Of a stretch of DNA of 64,000 bases, positions 1 through 10,204 are shown piece after piece. Source of the DNA: Thermocrispum municipale DSM 44069 (GTDB taxonomy: Bacteria; Actinomycetota; Actinomycetes; Mycobacteriales; Pseudonocardiaceae); assembly GCF_000427825.1 (NCBI RefSeq), contig NZ_ATYT01000005.1:283599-347598 (forward strand). The letters are read 5' to 3'. Below the pieces are notes generated by a model. It saw only the letters and a list, made by a program, of their open reading frames with translations, made no database searches and was not told the origin of the DNA. Positions within the stretch are counted from its first letter, which is position 1. Each line of letters starts with the position of its first letter. A program made the translations under genes and the position numbers.

Positions 1-441
1 TCTTCTGCGGGGCCGCCGAGGAACACGTCACCTTCGGCGAGGCCGCCGAGGAACACGATCTACCTGGTGCCAGTGCCGTCCAAGCGAACCGCCGCGCGCC
101 GACGCGGTGGACCGCATATGCAGCTGCTCGCCGAGGAATGTGCCGCGGTGATGGCGTCACGAGGCGTCGCGACCGCGGTTGCGCCTGCACTCCGGTTGGC
201 CGCAGGAGTGCAGGACGCGGTGGGTCTCGGAGCGGTCGCGCGAGCGGCGAACCTGGCGGGGCGTATCCATCTTGTCCCCGCCGGTCGCCCTCCTCCCGGT
301 GCCGAGGTCGTGGTCCTCGACGACGTGTTGACGACCGGAACGACGGCCACGGAAGTCGTCCGGGTGCTCACCAAGGCAGGGCTGTCCGTCGCCGTGGTGC
401 TGACGCTGACCTCGGTGCAGGCCTTCCGCTGGGTTCGGTGA
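1..441 (+). CDS. comF: ComF family phosphoribosyltransferase, 5'-truncated by the window edge
   Basis: C-terminal part of a ComF-type amidophosphoribosyltransferase-like protein, a family linked to DNA uptake or nucleotide salvage whose substrate is not settled. The frame is open to the left edge. The recognisable family sequence starts at about base 55 (IYLVPVPSKRTAARRRGG). The PRPP-binding loop VVVLDDVLTTGTTATE lies near bases 306-354 and the protein ends FRWVR. Residues before IYLVPVPS do not look like ComF and contain a repeated PPRNT. Only about 130 family residues are present. In many actinobacteria comF sits directly before hpf and secA. Here three other genes intervene. The family call is confident; the reading of the first 55 bases is not. 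Confidence 0.85.
   Translation, partial: SSAGPPRNTSPSARPPRNTIYLVPVPSKRTAARRRGGPHMQLLAEECAAVMASRGVATAVAPALRLAAGVQDAVGLGAVARAANLAGRIHLVPAGRPPPGAEVVVLDDVLTTGTTATEVVRVLTKAGLSVAVVLTLTSVQAFRWVR
11..57. repeat. 17-bp direct repeat at 30-bp spacing inside the 5' part of comF
   Basis: GGCCGCCGAGGAACACG occurs at 11-27 and again at 41-57. The 30-bp period is in phase with the codons, so it would add ten residues to the comF frame. It could be a short tandem duplication or an artefact at a contig or window edge. Confidence 0.8.
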
Positions 442-586
442 CCGACCCGCGCATCGCGCGCTGCCTCGGCCGGGTCAGGCCCGGGCGCCGGCCGGCCACG
501 CACAACGCAAGGCTTCAGCAGGTGGTGTTCGGGCGACGGATATGGGATCGCCACAGTGCATCGGGCCGGGCCCGAGGCCTTCGCGG

Positions 587-1165
587 TCAGTGCGCGAGCC
601 GGGCAATCTGACGATCGATGAGGCTTTCGGCTTCTTCGAGTGTCCGATGGCCGAGCAGGACCGCATCGCTCAAACCGAGAGCCACCGCGATCAGCAGGTC
701 GGCCTCGGTGACGGGATCGCAGTCCGCGGACAGTTCACCCGCTTGCTGAGCAGCGGTGACCATCGCGGCCACTGCTTTCCGAAGCTGCTCATGGCCTTCC
801 CGGAAACGTTCGGCGATCACCGGGTCTTTCAACGCGCGAACCAGAAAAGCGTTGGCCACCAGCGCATCCGTCCGGCTTGCCGCATCGCGGGGAAGCAGCG
901 CGTGTACGAGCATGCGAAGCCCTGGCAGCCCGTCCGGGAGATTGTCACCGACGCTGTTGTCGACCTGTTCGCGCAACGTTCCGGTCGCATAGCGCAGCAT
1001 CGCGTCCTTGGAGGGGAAGTAGTGCTGCACCAACCCCTTGGAAATGCCTGCCTCGGCAGCGACCTCGCCCAGGCTCACCCCTTCCAACCCGCGATCGGCC
1101 GCTATCCGCCGGACCGCGGCGGCGATGAGCCGTCGGCGTTCCTCATGGTCGACGCGCTTGGGCAC
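587..1165 (-). CDS. TetR/AcrR family transcriptional regulator
   Basis: Predicted one-component repressor of about 192 residues. The N-terminal helix-turn-helix reads RRLIAAAVRRIAADRG followed by ISKGLVQHYFPSKDAML, the typical TetR recognition helix ending. The C-terminal ligand-binding half is helical and not diagnostic. The GTG at 1165 (product beginning MPKRVDHEE) is preferred to upstream codons because AAAGGGG lies about 9 bases before it. It is divergent from the hydrolase at 1252, and the 86-bp gap holds two matching half-sites around a clear promoter. It therefore probably represses the hydrolase/membrane-protein pair and itself. The ligand cannot be predicted. Confidence 0.9.
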   Translation of the reverse strand: MPKRVDHEERRRLIAAAVRRIAADRGLEGVSLGEVAAEAGISKGLVQHYFPSKDAMLRYATGTLREQVDNSVGDNLPDGLPGLRMLVHALLPRDAASRTDALVANAFLVRALKDPVIAERFREGHEQLRKAVAAMVTAAQQAGELSADCDPVTEADLLIAVALGLSDAVLLGHRTLEEAESLIDRQIARLAH

Positions 1166-1184
1166 GCGACGCACCCCTTTCGCA

Positions 1185-1234
1185 ATACGATCGGCTTGCA
1201 AAAATCCGCCCGAGCTTTTATAGTCCGATCGTAT
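1185..1234. promoter_or_regulatory. Divergent tetR/hydrolase promoter with paired operator sites
   Basis: ATACGATCGG at 1185-1194 and its exact reverse complement CCGATCGTAT at 1225-1234 bracket a good sigma-70-type promoter for the rightward genes: TTGCAA at 1196-1201, a 17-bp spacer, and TATAGT at 1219-1224. One site lies just before the -35 and the other just after the -10, a layout expected for repression by the adjacent TetR protein. Transcription would start near 1231, about 20 bases before the GTG at 1252, with AAAGGAGG in between. Confidence 0.75.
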
Positions 1235-1251
1235 CGTCAAAAGGAGGACCC

Positions 1252-2145
1252 GTGGGGCTCGGTGGATTCGTCTCGGCGCAGGCGCGCGACGAGTACTTCG
1301 CGGCGTACGAGTCGGCGTTCACCGCCTTGCCGCCTGCCGCTGAGCGGTTCGACGTCGAGACGGCGTTCGGGACGGCTCGGGTGTACCGATTCGGCGCGCC
1401 CGGACCATCGCCGATGGTGCTCCTGCACGGACGGGCCGGCGCCACCGTGATGTGGCAGCCCAACCTCCAGGCGTTCGTCGACCGCAACGGCCCGGTGTAC
1501 TCGGTCGACGTCATCGGGGAAGCGGGCCGTAGCGTGCAGACCGCGCCCATCCGCGACGGTGCTGACCAGGCTGCCTGGCTGAGTACTGTTCTTGCGGAGC
1601 TGGCCCTGGAGGATGTCCACCTGGTCGGCTATTCGTTCGGTGGGTGGCTGGCCGCGAACTATGCGGTGCACGAACCCTCTCGCCTGGCCTCGCTCACCCT
1701 GATCGAGCCGGTACAGACCTTCGCCCGATTCACCGCCGGCCTGATCGCGCGCAGCGCGCTGGCAGTGTTGCCGGTGGTGCGGCGTTGGGGGAGGCCCGCG
1801 TTCATCAGCTGGATCTCCGACGGGGCAGAGGTCGACGTCGACGATCCGGTCGCCCGCGTCATCGAGGAGGGTATGCGGACGTTCCGGATCGGATTGCCGA
1901 CGCCGCGCGTGTTCACCGACGCCCAGCTTCGGGACCTCCGGGTGCCCGCGCTTGTGCTGTTGGGTGGCCGGAGCGTCATGCACGACGGCCGGAAGGCAGT
2001 GGAGCGGGCGCGTCGGCTGCTCGTCGATGCGCAGTGCGAGCTGTGGCCGTCGGCGACTCATTCCATCGCCGGTGAGTCGGCCGCTGCCGTGAACGCGCGG
2101 GTGCTTGCGTTCCTCTCCTCGGTCGAGCGGCGGGGGCGGGAATGA
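1252..2145 (+). CDS. Alpha/beta hydrolase fold protein
   Basis: Predicted soluble hydrolase of 297 residues with the alpha/beta fold. LLHGRAGA gives the oxyanion-hole HG motif, LVGYSFGGW is the nucleophile elbow (GYSFG with the catalytic Ser), and ATHSIAGES near the C-terminus supplies the likely His. The acid is probably in the strand around VLLGGRSVMHD. The GTG start at 1252 has a strong AAAGGAGG 5 bases upstream. The next gene overlaps by 4 bases, so the two are translationally coupled. It is probably controlled by the divergent TetR. The substrate is unknown; close relatives are annotated as carboxylesterases or C-C hydrolases. Confidence 0.88.
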   Translation: MGLGGFVSAQARDEYFAAYESAFTALPPAAERFDVETAFGTARVYRFGAPGPSPMVLLHGRAGATVMWQPNLQAFVDRNGPVYSVDVIGEAGRSVQTAPIRDGADQAAWLSTVLAELALEDVHLVGYSFGGWLAANYAVHEPSRLASLTLIEPVQTFARFTAGLIARSALAVLPVVRRWGRPAFISWISDGAEVDVDDPVARVIEEGMRTFRIGLPTPRVFTDAQLRDLRVPALVLLGGRSVMHDGRKAVERARRLLVDAQCELWPSATHSIAGESAAAVNARVLAFLSSVERRGRE

Positions 2146-2801
2146 GTAGGTCGTCCGAGGCCAGGCCACTGTTGACACTGCTGCTCTGGGACGCGGGGTT
2201 TCCGCTGGCGGCCTACTACGGCATGCGTCTGGCAGGTGCTGGTGAGTGGCTCGCCCTCCTGAGTGGTGCCGGCTGCGCCGCCGCGCGGTTGGCTTTCGTG
2301 GCGGTGAAGCAGCGGTCCTTCGACGGATTCGCCGCATTGCTGGCCGCGGTGCTCGGGGTGGGCCTGCTGCTGTCGTTCGTGTCCGGGGACGAGAAGTTCC
2401 TCCTGGTGAAGGAGTCGTTCAGCACCGCGGTCGCGGCTGTCGTCCTCATCGCCAGCTGCTTCGGCGACAAGCCGCTCGTTCTCGCCGCCGTGCGGGCCGG
2501 CTCGACGCGCGCCAAGCGCGACGAAATCGACCGGTTGTGCGCATCCATCCCGCAGTTCGGACGTGCTTTCGTACTGATGACCGCGGTGTGGGGCGTGGCG
2601 CTGATAGTGGAATCCGTCCTGCGTGTTCCGCTGGTCTATCTCCTGCCTGCGGACCTGATGGTCGCGCTGAGCCTGATCCTGCTGCTCGGATCGGTGGCGC
2701 TGCTGTCGGTGTGGACCATGTGGTACTCGTCCAGGGTGCAGTCCCGTTATGAAGATCCCAGCGGCGCAGCTCGATCGCAGCCGGCCGTCGGTTCTTCGTA
2801 G
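2142..2801 (+). CDS. VC0807-type polytopic membrane protein
   Basis: Integral membrane protein of 219 residues with about six hydrophobic segments, arranged as an N-terminal group (LLLWDAGFPLAAYYGMRL to GVGLLLSFVSG) and a C-terminal group (FVLMTAVWGVALIVESVL to LILLLGSVALLSVWTMW). It matches the pattern of the VC0807 family, widespread in actinobacteria and of unknown function. ATGA overlap with the hydrolase gene shows a two-gene operon. A role as transporter or membrane sensor partner to the hydrolase would be speculation. Confidence 0.75.
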   Translation: MSRSSEARPLLTLLLWDAGFPLAAYYGMRLAGAGEWLALLSGAGCAAARLAFVAVKQRSFDGFAALLAAVLGVGLLLSFVSGDEKFLLVKESFSTAVAAVVLIASCFGDKPLVLAAVRAGSTRAKRDEIDRLCASIPQFGRAFVLMTAVWGVALIVESVLRVPLVYLLPADLMVALSLILLLGSVALLSVWTMWYSSRVQSRYEDPSGAARSQPAVGSS

Positions 2802-2899
2802 CGGTGGCTCCTGCCCGGCAAGCAACCGCGGGTGGGCAAACTGGGCACAGCCGCGCCGTCCGGCGCAATTGGCGCATTTCACGCGGTAGCGCGATCGGT

Positions 2900-2925
2900 G
2901 GAACCTTCCGCGCGCGGGGGCCGTT
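2900..2925 (+). promoter_or_regulatory. Candidate SigR/SigH-type promoter far upstream of hpf
   Basis: GGAAC at 2900-2904, exactly 18 bases, then GTT at 2923-2925 preceded by C. This fits the GGAAY-N18-GTT consensus of actinobacterial SigR/SigH. It lies about 415 bases before hpf. A few such matches are expected by chance in 64 kb, so it is only a candidate. Confidence 0.4.
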
Positions 2926-3250
2926 GTCTGGGTGTGAGGCTCAGGTCGAACGGCTGCCGCCGGGTGGAATTCACCCCACCGGGCGCCGTGGAGCCTCGAG
3001 GCCGAATTGTTACCCGCAGCGGCTACTTTCTGCTGATCTTGCTCCGTCGGGGTGAGACCCAGGCCACTCGACTGGCCGATTACTTCCCGGTCACCCCGCG
3101 ATGGATGTCGCGCAGCGCGAGGGTCGCGCATTATGCCGCACGCCTTGGTATCCCCCGCACCGGGGGCTGTTGTTCATGGACGTCACCGGCTAACGTGCTG
3201 CGCTATCAGGTTCCCCCCGATCCTGCCAGGCACGAGGAGGTGAACAGCCC

Positions 3251-3271
3251 ATGTCCCTTCGGTGCCGGTGA
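3251..3271 (+). CDS. Possible leader peptide MSLRCR upstream of hpf
   Basis: Six codons (Met-Ser-Leu-Arg-Cys-Arg) then TGA, preceded by GAGGAGG 10 bases before the ATG. Very short cysteine- or arginine-containing upstream frames with good ribosome sites are known regulatory leaders in actinobacteria. It ends 70 bases before hpf, so it could modulate hpf translation or transcription. Nothing proves it is translated. Confidence 0.35.
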   Translation: MSLRCR

Positions 3272-3340
3272 GCGATCGACGTTACTGGTACCGAGCCCCG
3301 TTGATCACAAAGCTCGCATCGCGAGCTAGGGAGGTCGTGT

Positions 3341-4021
3341 ATGGACATCGTCGTGAAGGGCCGCAACGTCGAGGTGCCCGAGCACTATCGGATGCACGTC
3401 AGCGACAAGCTGGCCCGTCTCGAGCGCTACGACAGGAAGATCATCCGCTTCGACGTCGAGTTGTTCCACGAGCCGAACCGCCGTCAGCTCAAGAACTGCC
3501 AGCGCGTCGAGATCACCGGCATGGGGAAGGGTTCGCCGGTACGCGCCGAGGCCACGGCAGGTGACTTTTACGCGGCATTGGATGCAGCGGTCGCCAAATT
3601 GGAGAACCGCATGCGTCGGATGCATGATCGCAGGAAGGTGAGTTACGGGAGGCGATGCCCTGAGTCGGTCGCGGAAGCCACGGCGGCAGCCGTCAACGGC
3701 TCGGCGCCCAACGGTCGGCGTCGCGCGGCGTCCACCGCGGTACTCGAAGCGCCCGCGCCAAACACGGCAGAAGCTGAGGACACCGACGAGATCACGGTCC
3801 CTGAGCAGAAGCGCTGGAACGACGGGGTCGAGACACACGAGCCCGGCCGCATCGTGCGGGAGAAGACCCACCCCGCGACCCCGATGACGGTCGACCAGGC
3901 CCTTTACGAGATGGAATTGGTGGGACACGACTTCTACCTGTTCAACTGCTCCGAAACCGGCAAACCAAGCGTTGTGTACCGGAGGAAAGGATTCGACTAC
4001 GGGGTGATCCGGCTCGGCTGA
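3341..4021 (+). CDS. hpf: Ribosome hibernation-promoting factor, long form
   Basis: 226-residue long HPF. The N-terminal domain (about 1-105, MDIVVKGRNVEVPEHYRMHV onward) is the S30AE/YfiA ribosome-binding fold that blocks the decoding centre. A variable linker (about 105-165) follows, then the C-terminal dimerisation domain (about 165-226, with MTVDQALYEMELVGHDFYLF and GFDYGVIRLG) that pairs two 70S ribosomes into 100S particles. The ATG at 3341 has GGGAGG 7 bases upstream. Its place before secA is conserved in actinobacteria. A hairpin terminator follows. A possible SigR-type promoter upstream would tie ribosome hibernation to oxidative stress, but that is inference. Confidence 0.95.
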   Translation: MDIVVKGRNVEVPEHYRMHVSDKLARLERYDRKIIRFDVELFHEPNRRQLKNCQRVEITGMGKGSPVRAEATAGDFYAALDAAVAKLENRMRRMHDRRKVSYGRRCPESVAEATAAAVNGSAPNGRRRAASTAVLEAPAPNTAEAEDTDEITVPEQKRWNDGVETHEPGRIVREKTHPATPMTVDQALYEMELVGHDFYLFNCSETGKPSVVYRRKGFDYGVIRLG

Positions 4022-4047
4022 TCGAGCGGTGAACCTGCAGAGACGAC

Positions 4048-4080
4048 CGATGCCCCGCGGCCACCAGGCGCGGGGCATCG
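4048..4080 (+). terminator. Terminator after hpf
   Basis: Perfect 12-bp stem CGATGCCCCGCG / CGCGGGGCATCG with a 9-base loop, 26 bases after the hpf stop. There is no U-tract, as is common in high-GC actinobacteria. Confidence 0.75.
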
Positions 4081-4253
4081 GGCTGTTCTGGCCACGAGCT
4101 GCGGACGACAGGGTAGGTTCGCGACCGAAGTCGGTGCAGCAAGAGGAACTATTCGCGTCAAGGCGACCGTTGTCCCTACTGGTTGGCCATTACGATGGAC
4201 ACCATTCGTGCACCGTGAGACGACAAAGCCAGACTCAGTGAGGTCGAGCCGGA

Positions 4254-7081
<2,828 letters not shown>

Positions 7082-7091
<10 letters not shown>

Positions 7092-7177
7092 CCAAGGTGA
7101 CGAAGGCATGCCGCTAGCCGGGTAGACGACACAGGCGCGCTGCTGACCAAGGCGACGAAGGCACGCCGCGAGCCGGG
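7082..7177. repeat. 41-bp imperfect direct repeat spanning the secA stop codon
   Basis: Bases 7082-7122 and 7137-7177 align over 41 bp with 4 mismatches. The first copy contains the last codons and stop of secA plus the following bases. The second lies wholly in the 3' untranslated region. It looks like an old tandem duplication of the gene end. Confidence 0.75.
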
Positions 7178-7213
7178 AAGGCGGACAAGGCGACGCCGTG
7201 AAGCGCACCGACA

Positions 7214-7253
7214 AGTGAAGCCCGCGGGGCCGGAAGGCGCCGCGGGCTTCACT
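7214..7253. terminator. Terminator between secA and the convergent Rv3235-like gene
   Basis: Perfect 14-bp stem AGTGAAGCCCGCGG / CCGCGGGCTTCACT with a 12-base loop, placed between two convergent genes, so it can serve both strands. Confidence 0.85.
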
Positions 7254-7273
7254 GTGTCCAGGGTGATCGTCGA

Positions 7274-7783
7274 TCAGGCGACCGTCGCGTGGTGCGGATG
7301 ACTGCTTACCGGGCTGATCACCTCGAAATCGGTGATTGACCACCCGTGCCAGAAGGCTTGCAGCCTGCCCGCCACCGCGAACGCCCGCCCCCTCCCCGGC
7401 GCGTACACGGTCGCGCAGTACTCCAGCGTGCCGGGCTCGGACCGGTTGACGTGCACCTGTCGGATGACACAGCGCGCACCGATGCCGAGACCGTGCCTGC
7501 CACGCAGTCGTACTTGCAGGTCGGCGCTGACCTTCCGTTCCAAGCTGGCTGCTGGGCGGCGGCCTTCGGCGACCTCGATCAGCGCTGACAGCCAGCGTCG
7601 CAGCTGTGCTTGTCCGGGCTCGTCGGCGACGTCGGTGGTCCGTTGGACCGGCACGGTCACCTGGCGTGCCTGGACGGGGATGCTCAGCTGCCCCGAGGGA
7701 CAGCGATCGACGATCGTGCCCGGCTGTGGCTCGACCGGACCGACGAACCGCAGCCGGGCTCTGGACGTGACGGTGAGAGGCAA
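7274..7783 (-). CDS. Rv3235 family protein (DUF6459-type)
   Basis: Small protein of about 169 residues resembling the Rv3235 family, found near secA in actinobacteria and of unknown function. The core reads LRRWLSALIEVAEGRRP, then VRLRGRHGLGIGARC and ATVYAPGRGRAFAVAGRLQ, ending with WHGWSITDFEVI. The TTG at 7783 is preferred because AAAGGGGAG lies just upstream; a longer frame begins at 7867 with no ribosome site. It is convergent with secA. The related mycobacterial gene sits in the same neighbourhood, which supports the family call. Accessory Sec or membrane roles have been guessed but are not shown by the sequence. Confidence 0.7.
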   Translation of the reverse strand: MPLTVTSRARLRFVGPVEPQPGTIVDRCPSGQLSIPVQARQVTVPVQRTTDVADEPGQAQLRRWLSALIEVAEGRRPAASLERKVSADLQVRLRGRHGLGIGARCVIRQVHVNRSEPGTLEYCATVYAPGRGRAFAVAGRLQAFWHGWSITDFEVISPVSSHPHHATVA

Positions 7784-7901
7784 TTTCTCCCCTTTCCTCA
7801 ATGGCGAGATCCCCCAAACGTCTCGCCGTCGATCAGTTAGAGGCAGCTGCCCCGGCGTCGGCCGCAACGATCACCGGATCGTGCGATGAACTGCTGCGGA
7901 A

Positions 7902-7958
7902 CGAGGCGCCACCAGCCGCGCGCTTCGCCACTACGACCAGCGTGGACTGTTGAACGCC
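7902..7958 (+). pseudogene. Remnant of a MerR-family helix-turn-helix
   Basis: In one forward frame the bases read RGATSRALRHYDQRGLL and then lose similarity. This is the diagnostic MerR segment between the recognition helix and the wing (typically ..VSPRALRHYDRLGLL). No start, no upstream helix and no C-terminal part can be found, so it is a fossil of about 19 codons. It lies beside the orphan trmH fragment, in a strip where genes have evidently been lost. Confidence 0.55.
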
Positions 7959-7965
7959 GTTCACC

Positions 7966-8085
7966 CGCGGCGCAGCAGTTCGAAACACGGCACTGCGGCC
8001 GTAGCCGAAACGTTCAGCGACTCTGCTCGCGGCGCAGCAACTCGAAGCACAGCACCGCAGCCGCGGCTGACACGTTCAGCGACTC
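7966..8085. repeat. Second, diverged copy of the trmH 3' end
   Basis: Bases 7966-8023 and 8028-8085 (58 bp each, offset 62) align with about 10 differences. The right copy is inside trmH. The left copy is beyond its stop and on the minus strand reads ESLNVSATAAVPCFELLRRG then a stop. Most differences are synonymous third-position changes, so the left copy looks like the end of a once-functional trmH allele. Confidence 0.8.
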
Positions 8086-8760
8086 CACGCCACCCCGCAT
8101 CGGGATACTCAGCTGTCCCGTCACCAGCTCCCGCACGGCCTGACCGATGCCCGCCGACTCGCTCCCCAGCACGAACACCGCGCGGTCCTCCAACGGTGCG
8201 GTGAAGACCGAATGCGGAGCATCCGCAGCCAGCGCATACAGGGCGTAGCCGGCCGACACCGCGGCCTGCGCGGCTTCGGCAGCCGTGGCGCAGCGCAGCA
8301 CCGGCGCCCGGAAGGCCACGCCTGCAGAAGCCTTCACCACGAGCGGGTCGATCGACGCCACGCCTTTACGCGGCACGATCACGCCGCCGATCCCCGCGGC
8401 CGTCGCCGTCCGCAAGATCATGCCCACGTTCGCCGGGGTGGTGATGCCGTCCAGCAGCAGCATGCGTCGTGGCGCATCCGAGGCCAGCGCGTCGGCCAAC
8501 GGCCGCATCCGGGGCGCGACCACGTCGGCCAGCACGCCCTGGTCCTGCTTGCCGTTCCCCGCCAGCACCTTCACCCGGTGCGCGCTGGCTGTGTTCACCG
8601 GCACGCCGCGGGCCTTGGCCGCCCGCCGGATCTCGCTCACCGCCTGCCCGCGGGAACCCTCGGCGAGCACCACCTTGTCCACGGTCAGGCTCCGATCGGC
8701 CAGTACCTCCAGCACCGGCTTGCGGCCGTAGACAGTGACGAAGCGATCCTTCGGGGACAC
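8014..8760 (-). CDS. TrmH/SpoU-family RNA 2'-O-methyltransferase
   Basis: SPOUT-class methyltransferase of 248 residues, using S-adenosylmethionine to methylate ribose 2'-OH in rRNA or tRNA. The N-terminal substrate-binding domain starts VYGRKPVLEVL. The three knot motifs are visible: TTPANVGMILRTA (motif 1, with Asn and Arg), VFVLGSESAGIG (motif 2) and LSIPMRGGVESLNVSAAAAV (motif 3). The GTG at 8760 is chosen; a longer frame to 8793 would overlap the divergent gene. The last residues EQSR arise because the gene reads into a duplicated copy of its own 3' end in another frame. The original end was probably LLRRG. The exact RNA target is not predictable. Confidence 0.85.
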   Translation of the reverse strand: MSPKDRFVTVYGRKPVLEVLADRSLTVDKVVLAEGSRGQAVSEIRRAAKARGVPVNTASAHRVKVLAGNGKQDQGVLADVVAPRMRPLADALASDAPRRMLLLDGITTPANVGMILRTATAAGIGGVIVPRKGVASIDPLVVKASAGVAFRAPVLRCATAAEAAQAAVSAGYALYALAADAPHSVFTAPLEDRAVFVLGSESAGIGQAVRELVTGQLSIPMRGGVESLNVSAAAAVLCFELLRREQSR

Positions 8761-8791
8761 CACGGGTGCAGCGTATGCCAGGATCGATGGC

Positions 8792-10204
8792 ATGCCGGAT
8801 CGACTGTCCGCGCTCGACGCGTCGTTTCTCTACCTGGACGGTCAGGCGACGCCGATGCACGTCGGGGCGGTGGCGATCTTCGAACGGCACACCGGTTTCG
8901 ACTTCCACACCGCGCTGGCGCTCATCCGCGAGCGGCTCGGCTACCTCCCGCGCTACCGTCAGCGCGTCATGACGGTGCCGGGCAACCTGGCCCGCCCGGT
9001 CTGGGTCGACGACGTCGACTTCGACCTCAACTATCACGTGCGCCGGTCCGCGTTGCCTTCACCGGGCAGCGACGAGCAGCTCTACGAGCTCGTCGCGCGC
9101 CTGATGGCCCGGCCGCTGGACCACGAGCGGCCGCTGTGGGAGGCGTACTTCGTCGAAGGTCTCACCGGTGACCGTGTGGCGCTGGTGACGAAGACGCATC
9201 AAGCGCTGGTCGACGGAATCGGCACCATCGAACTCGGGCAGGTCGTCCTCGAGCCCACGCCGACCGAGGTGGACGAAACGGTCGACGACGACGACACCTG
9301 GCTGCCTGCGAAAACGCCATCGCGCGGTGAGCTGCTGTTCGACGCCCTGGCGGAAACCGTGCACAGCCCCGGCATGTTGGTCGAATCCGCCCGGAGTGCC
9401 GCAGGGGACGCCGTGGCCACGCTGTCCAAACTGGCCGGAGTCGTCGGTGGCGCGGCCTCGGCCCTGCGAACGGTCGTTCGTCCGGCTCCGCCCAGCCCGC
9501 TCAACGTCTCGGTTTCCGGCGGACGCGTCTTCGCCGCCGTCCGCTCCAGGTTGGACGAATACCGGGCCATCCGGGCAGCCCGCGGCGGCACGGTCAACGA
9601 CATCGTGCTGGCCGTGGTCACCGGCGCCCTACGGGAATGGATGCTGACCCGCGGAGTGCAGCTGAGCCAGGAAACCACCGTCCGCGCGCTCGTCCCGGTC
9701 GCGGTGACGGATCCGGCGACGCCCGGCTACTCGTCGGCAGGGCTGGTCGGTAACCAGGTCGACCCGCACCTAGTCGACCTGCCGATCGGCGAACCCGACC
9801 CGGGGATCCGGCTGCAGCACATCTCGCACACGATGGCCGAGCACGCCGCATCCGGGCGGGCGGTTGCCGCCCGGTCCCTGCTGAAGCTGGGTGGCTTCGC
9901 GCCTGCCACGTTGCACTCGCTGGGTGCCAGGACCGCAGGGAGCCTGTCCGACCGCATCTTCAATCTGATCGTCACCAACTCACCCGGTCCGCAGGTGCCG
10001 ATGTTCGCCGCGCAGGCCAGGCTGCTGGAAATGATCCCGATCATCCCGCTGATGCGGAATCAAGCTCTGGCCATCGGCGTGACGTCGTACGACGGAGGGG
10101 TCTACTTTGGACTCAATGGCGATCGCAAAGGGGCATACGACATCGACGTGGTGGCGGCCATGATCCGACAGTCGTTGGACGAACTGAAGGAGGCGGGCGC
10201 ATGA
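8792..10204 (+). CDS. WS/DGAT-family O-acyltransferase (wax ester / triacylglycerol synthase)
   Basis: Acyl-CoA:alcohol/diacylglycerol acyltransferase family protein of 470 residues, which makes storage lipids at the membrane. It has the typical start MPDRLSALDASFLYLDG and a condensation-domain-like layout with a C-terminal half (GLVGNQVDPHLVDLPIGEPD). The active-site motif HHxxxDG reads H136-Q137-A-L-V-D141-G, so the second His, thought to be the catalytic base, is Gln. The enzyme may therefore be inactive or use altered chemistry. The mycobacterial tgs3-like genes lie in a similar position near Rv3235. It overlaps the next gene by 4 bases (ATGA). Confidence 0.88.
   Translation: MPDRLSALDASFLYLDGQATPMHVGAVAIFERHTGFDFHTALALIRERLGYLPRYRQRVMTVPGNLARPVWVDDVDFDLNYHVRRSALPSPGSDEQLYELVARLMARPLDHERPLWEAYFVEGLTGDRVALVTKTHQALVDGIGTIELGQVVLEPTPTEVDETVDDDDTWLPAKTPSRGELLFDALAETVHSPGMLVESARSAAGDAVATLSKLAGVVGGAASALRTVVRPAPPSPLNVSVSGGRVFAAVRSRLDEYRAIRAARGGTVNDIVLAVVTGALREWMLTRGVQLSQETTVRALVPVAVTDPATPGYSSAGLVGNQVDPHLVDLPIGEPDPGIRLQHISHTMAEHAASGRAVAARSLLKLGGFAPATLHSLGARTAGSLSDRIFNLIVTNSPGPQVPMFAAQARLLEMIPIIPLMRNQALAIGVTSYDGGVYFGLNGDRKGAYDIDVVAAMIRQSLDELKEAGA

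Larger units (their letters stand above)
2802..3340. other. Non-coding leader region upstream of hpf
   Basis: 539 bases with no convincing long gene. Items seen: a SigR-like promoter at 2900-2925, a CCCCC-GCACC-GGGGG hairpin at 3152-3166 that could end the upstream operon or attenuate, a six-codon open frame at 3251-3271 with a strong ribosome site, and a small GCTCGC/GCGAGC hairpin at about 3311-3325 just before the hpf ribosome site GGGAGG. Open frames crossing this stretch have atypical composition and no recognisable family. Confidence 0.6.

Noticed and set aside
3205..3230. C6 run with flanking CAGG/CCTG pairing, considered as an actinobacterial 6C RNA
   Set aside because: Only one weak stem is present; the 6C motif needs two C-rich hairpins in a defined layout.
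2832..3329. 165-codon open frame between the membrane protein and hpf
   Set aside because: Atypical composition, no family, crosses a hairpin and the hpf leader; treated as non-coding.
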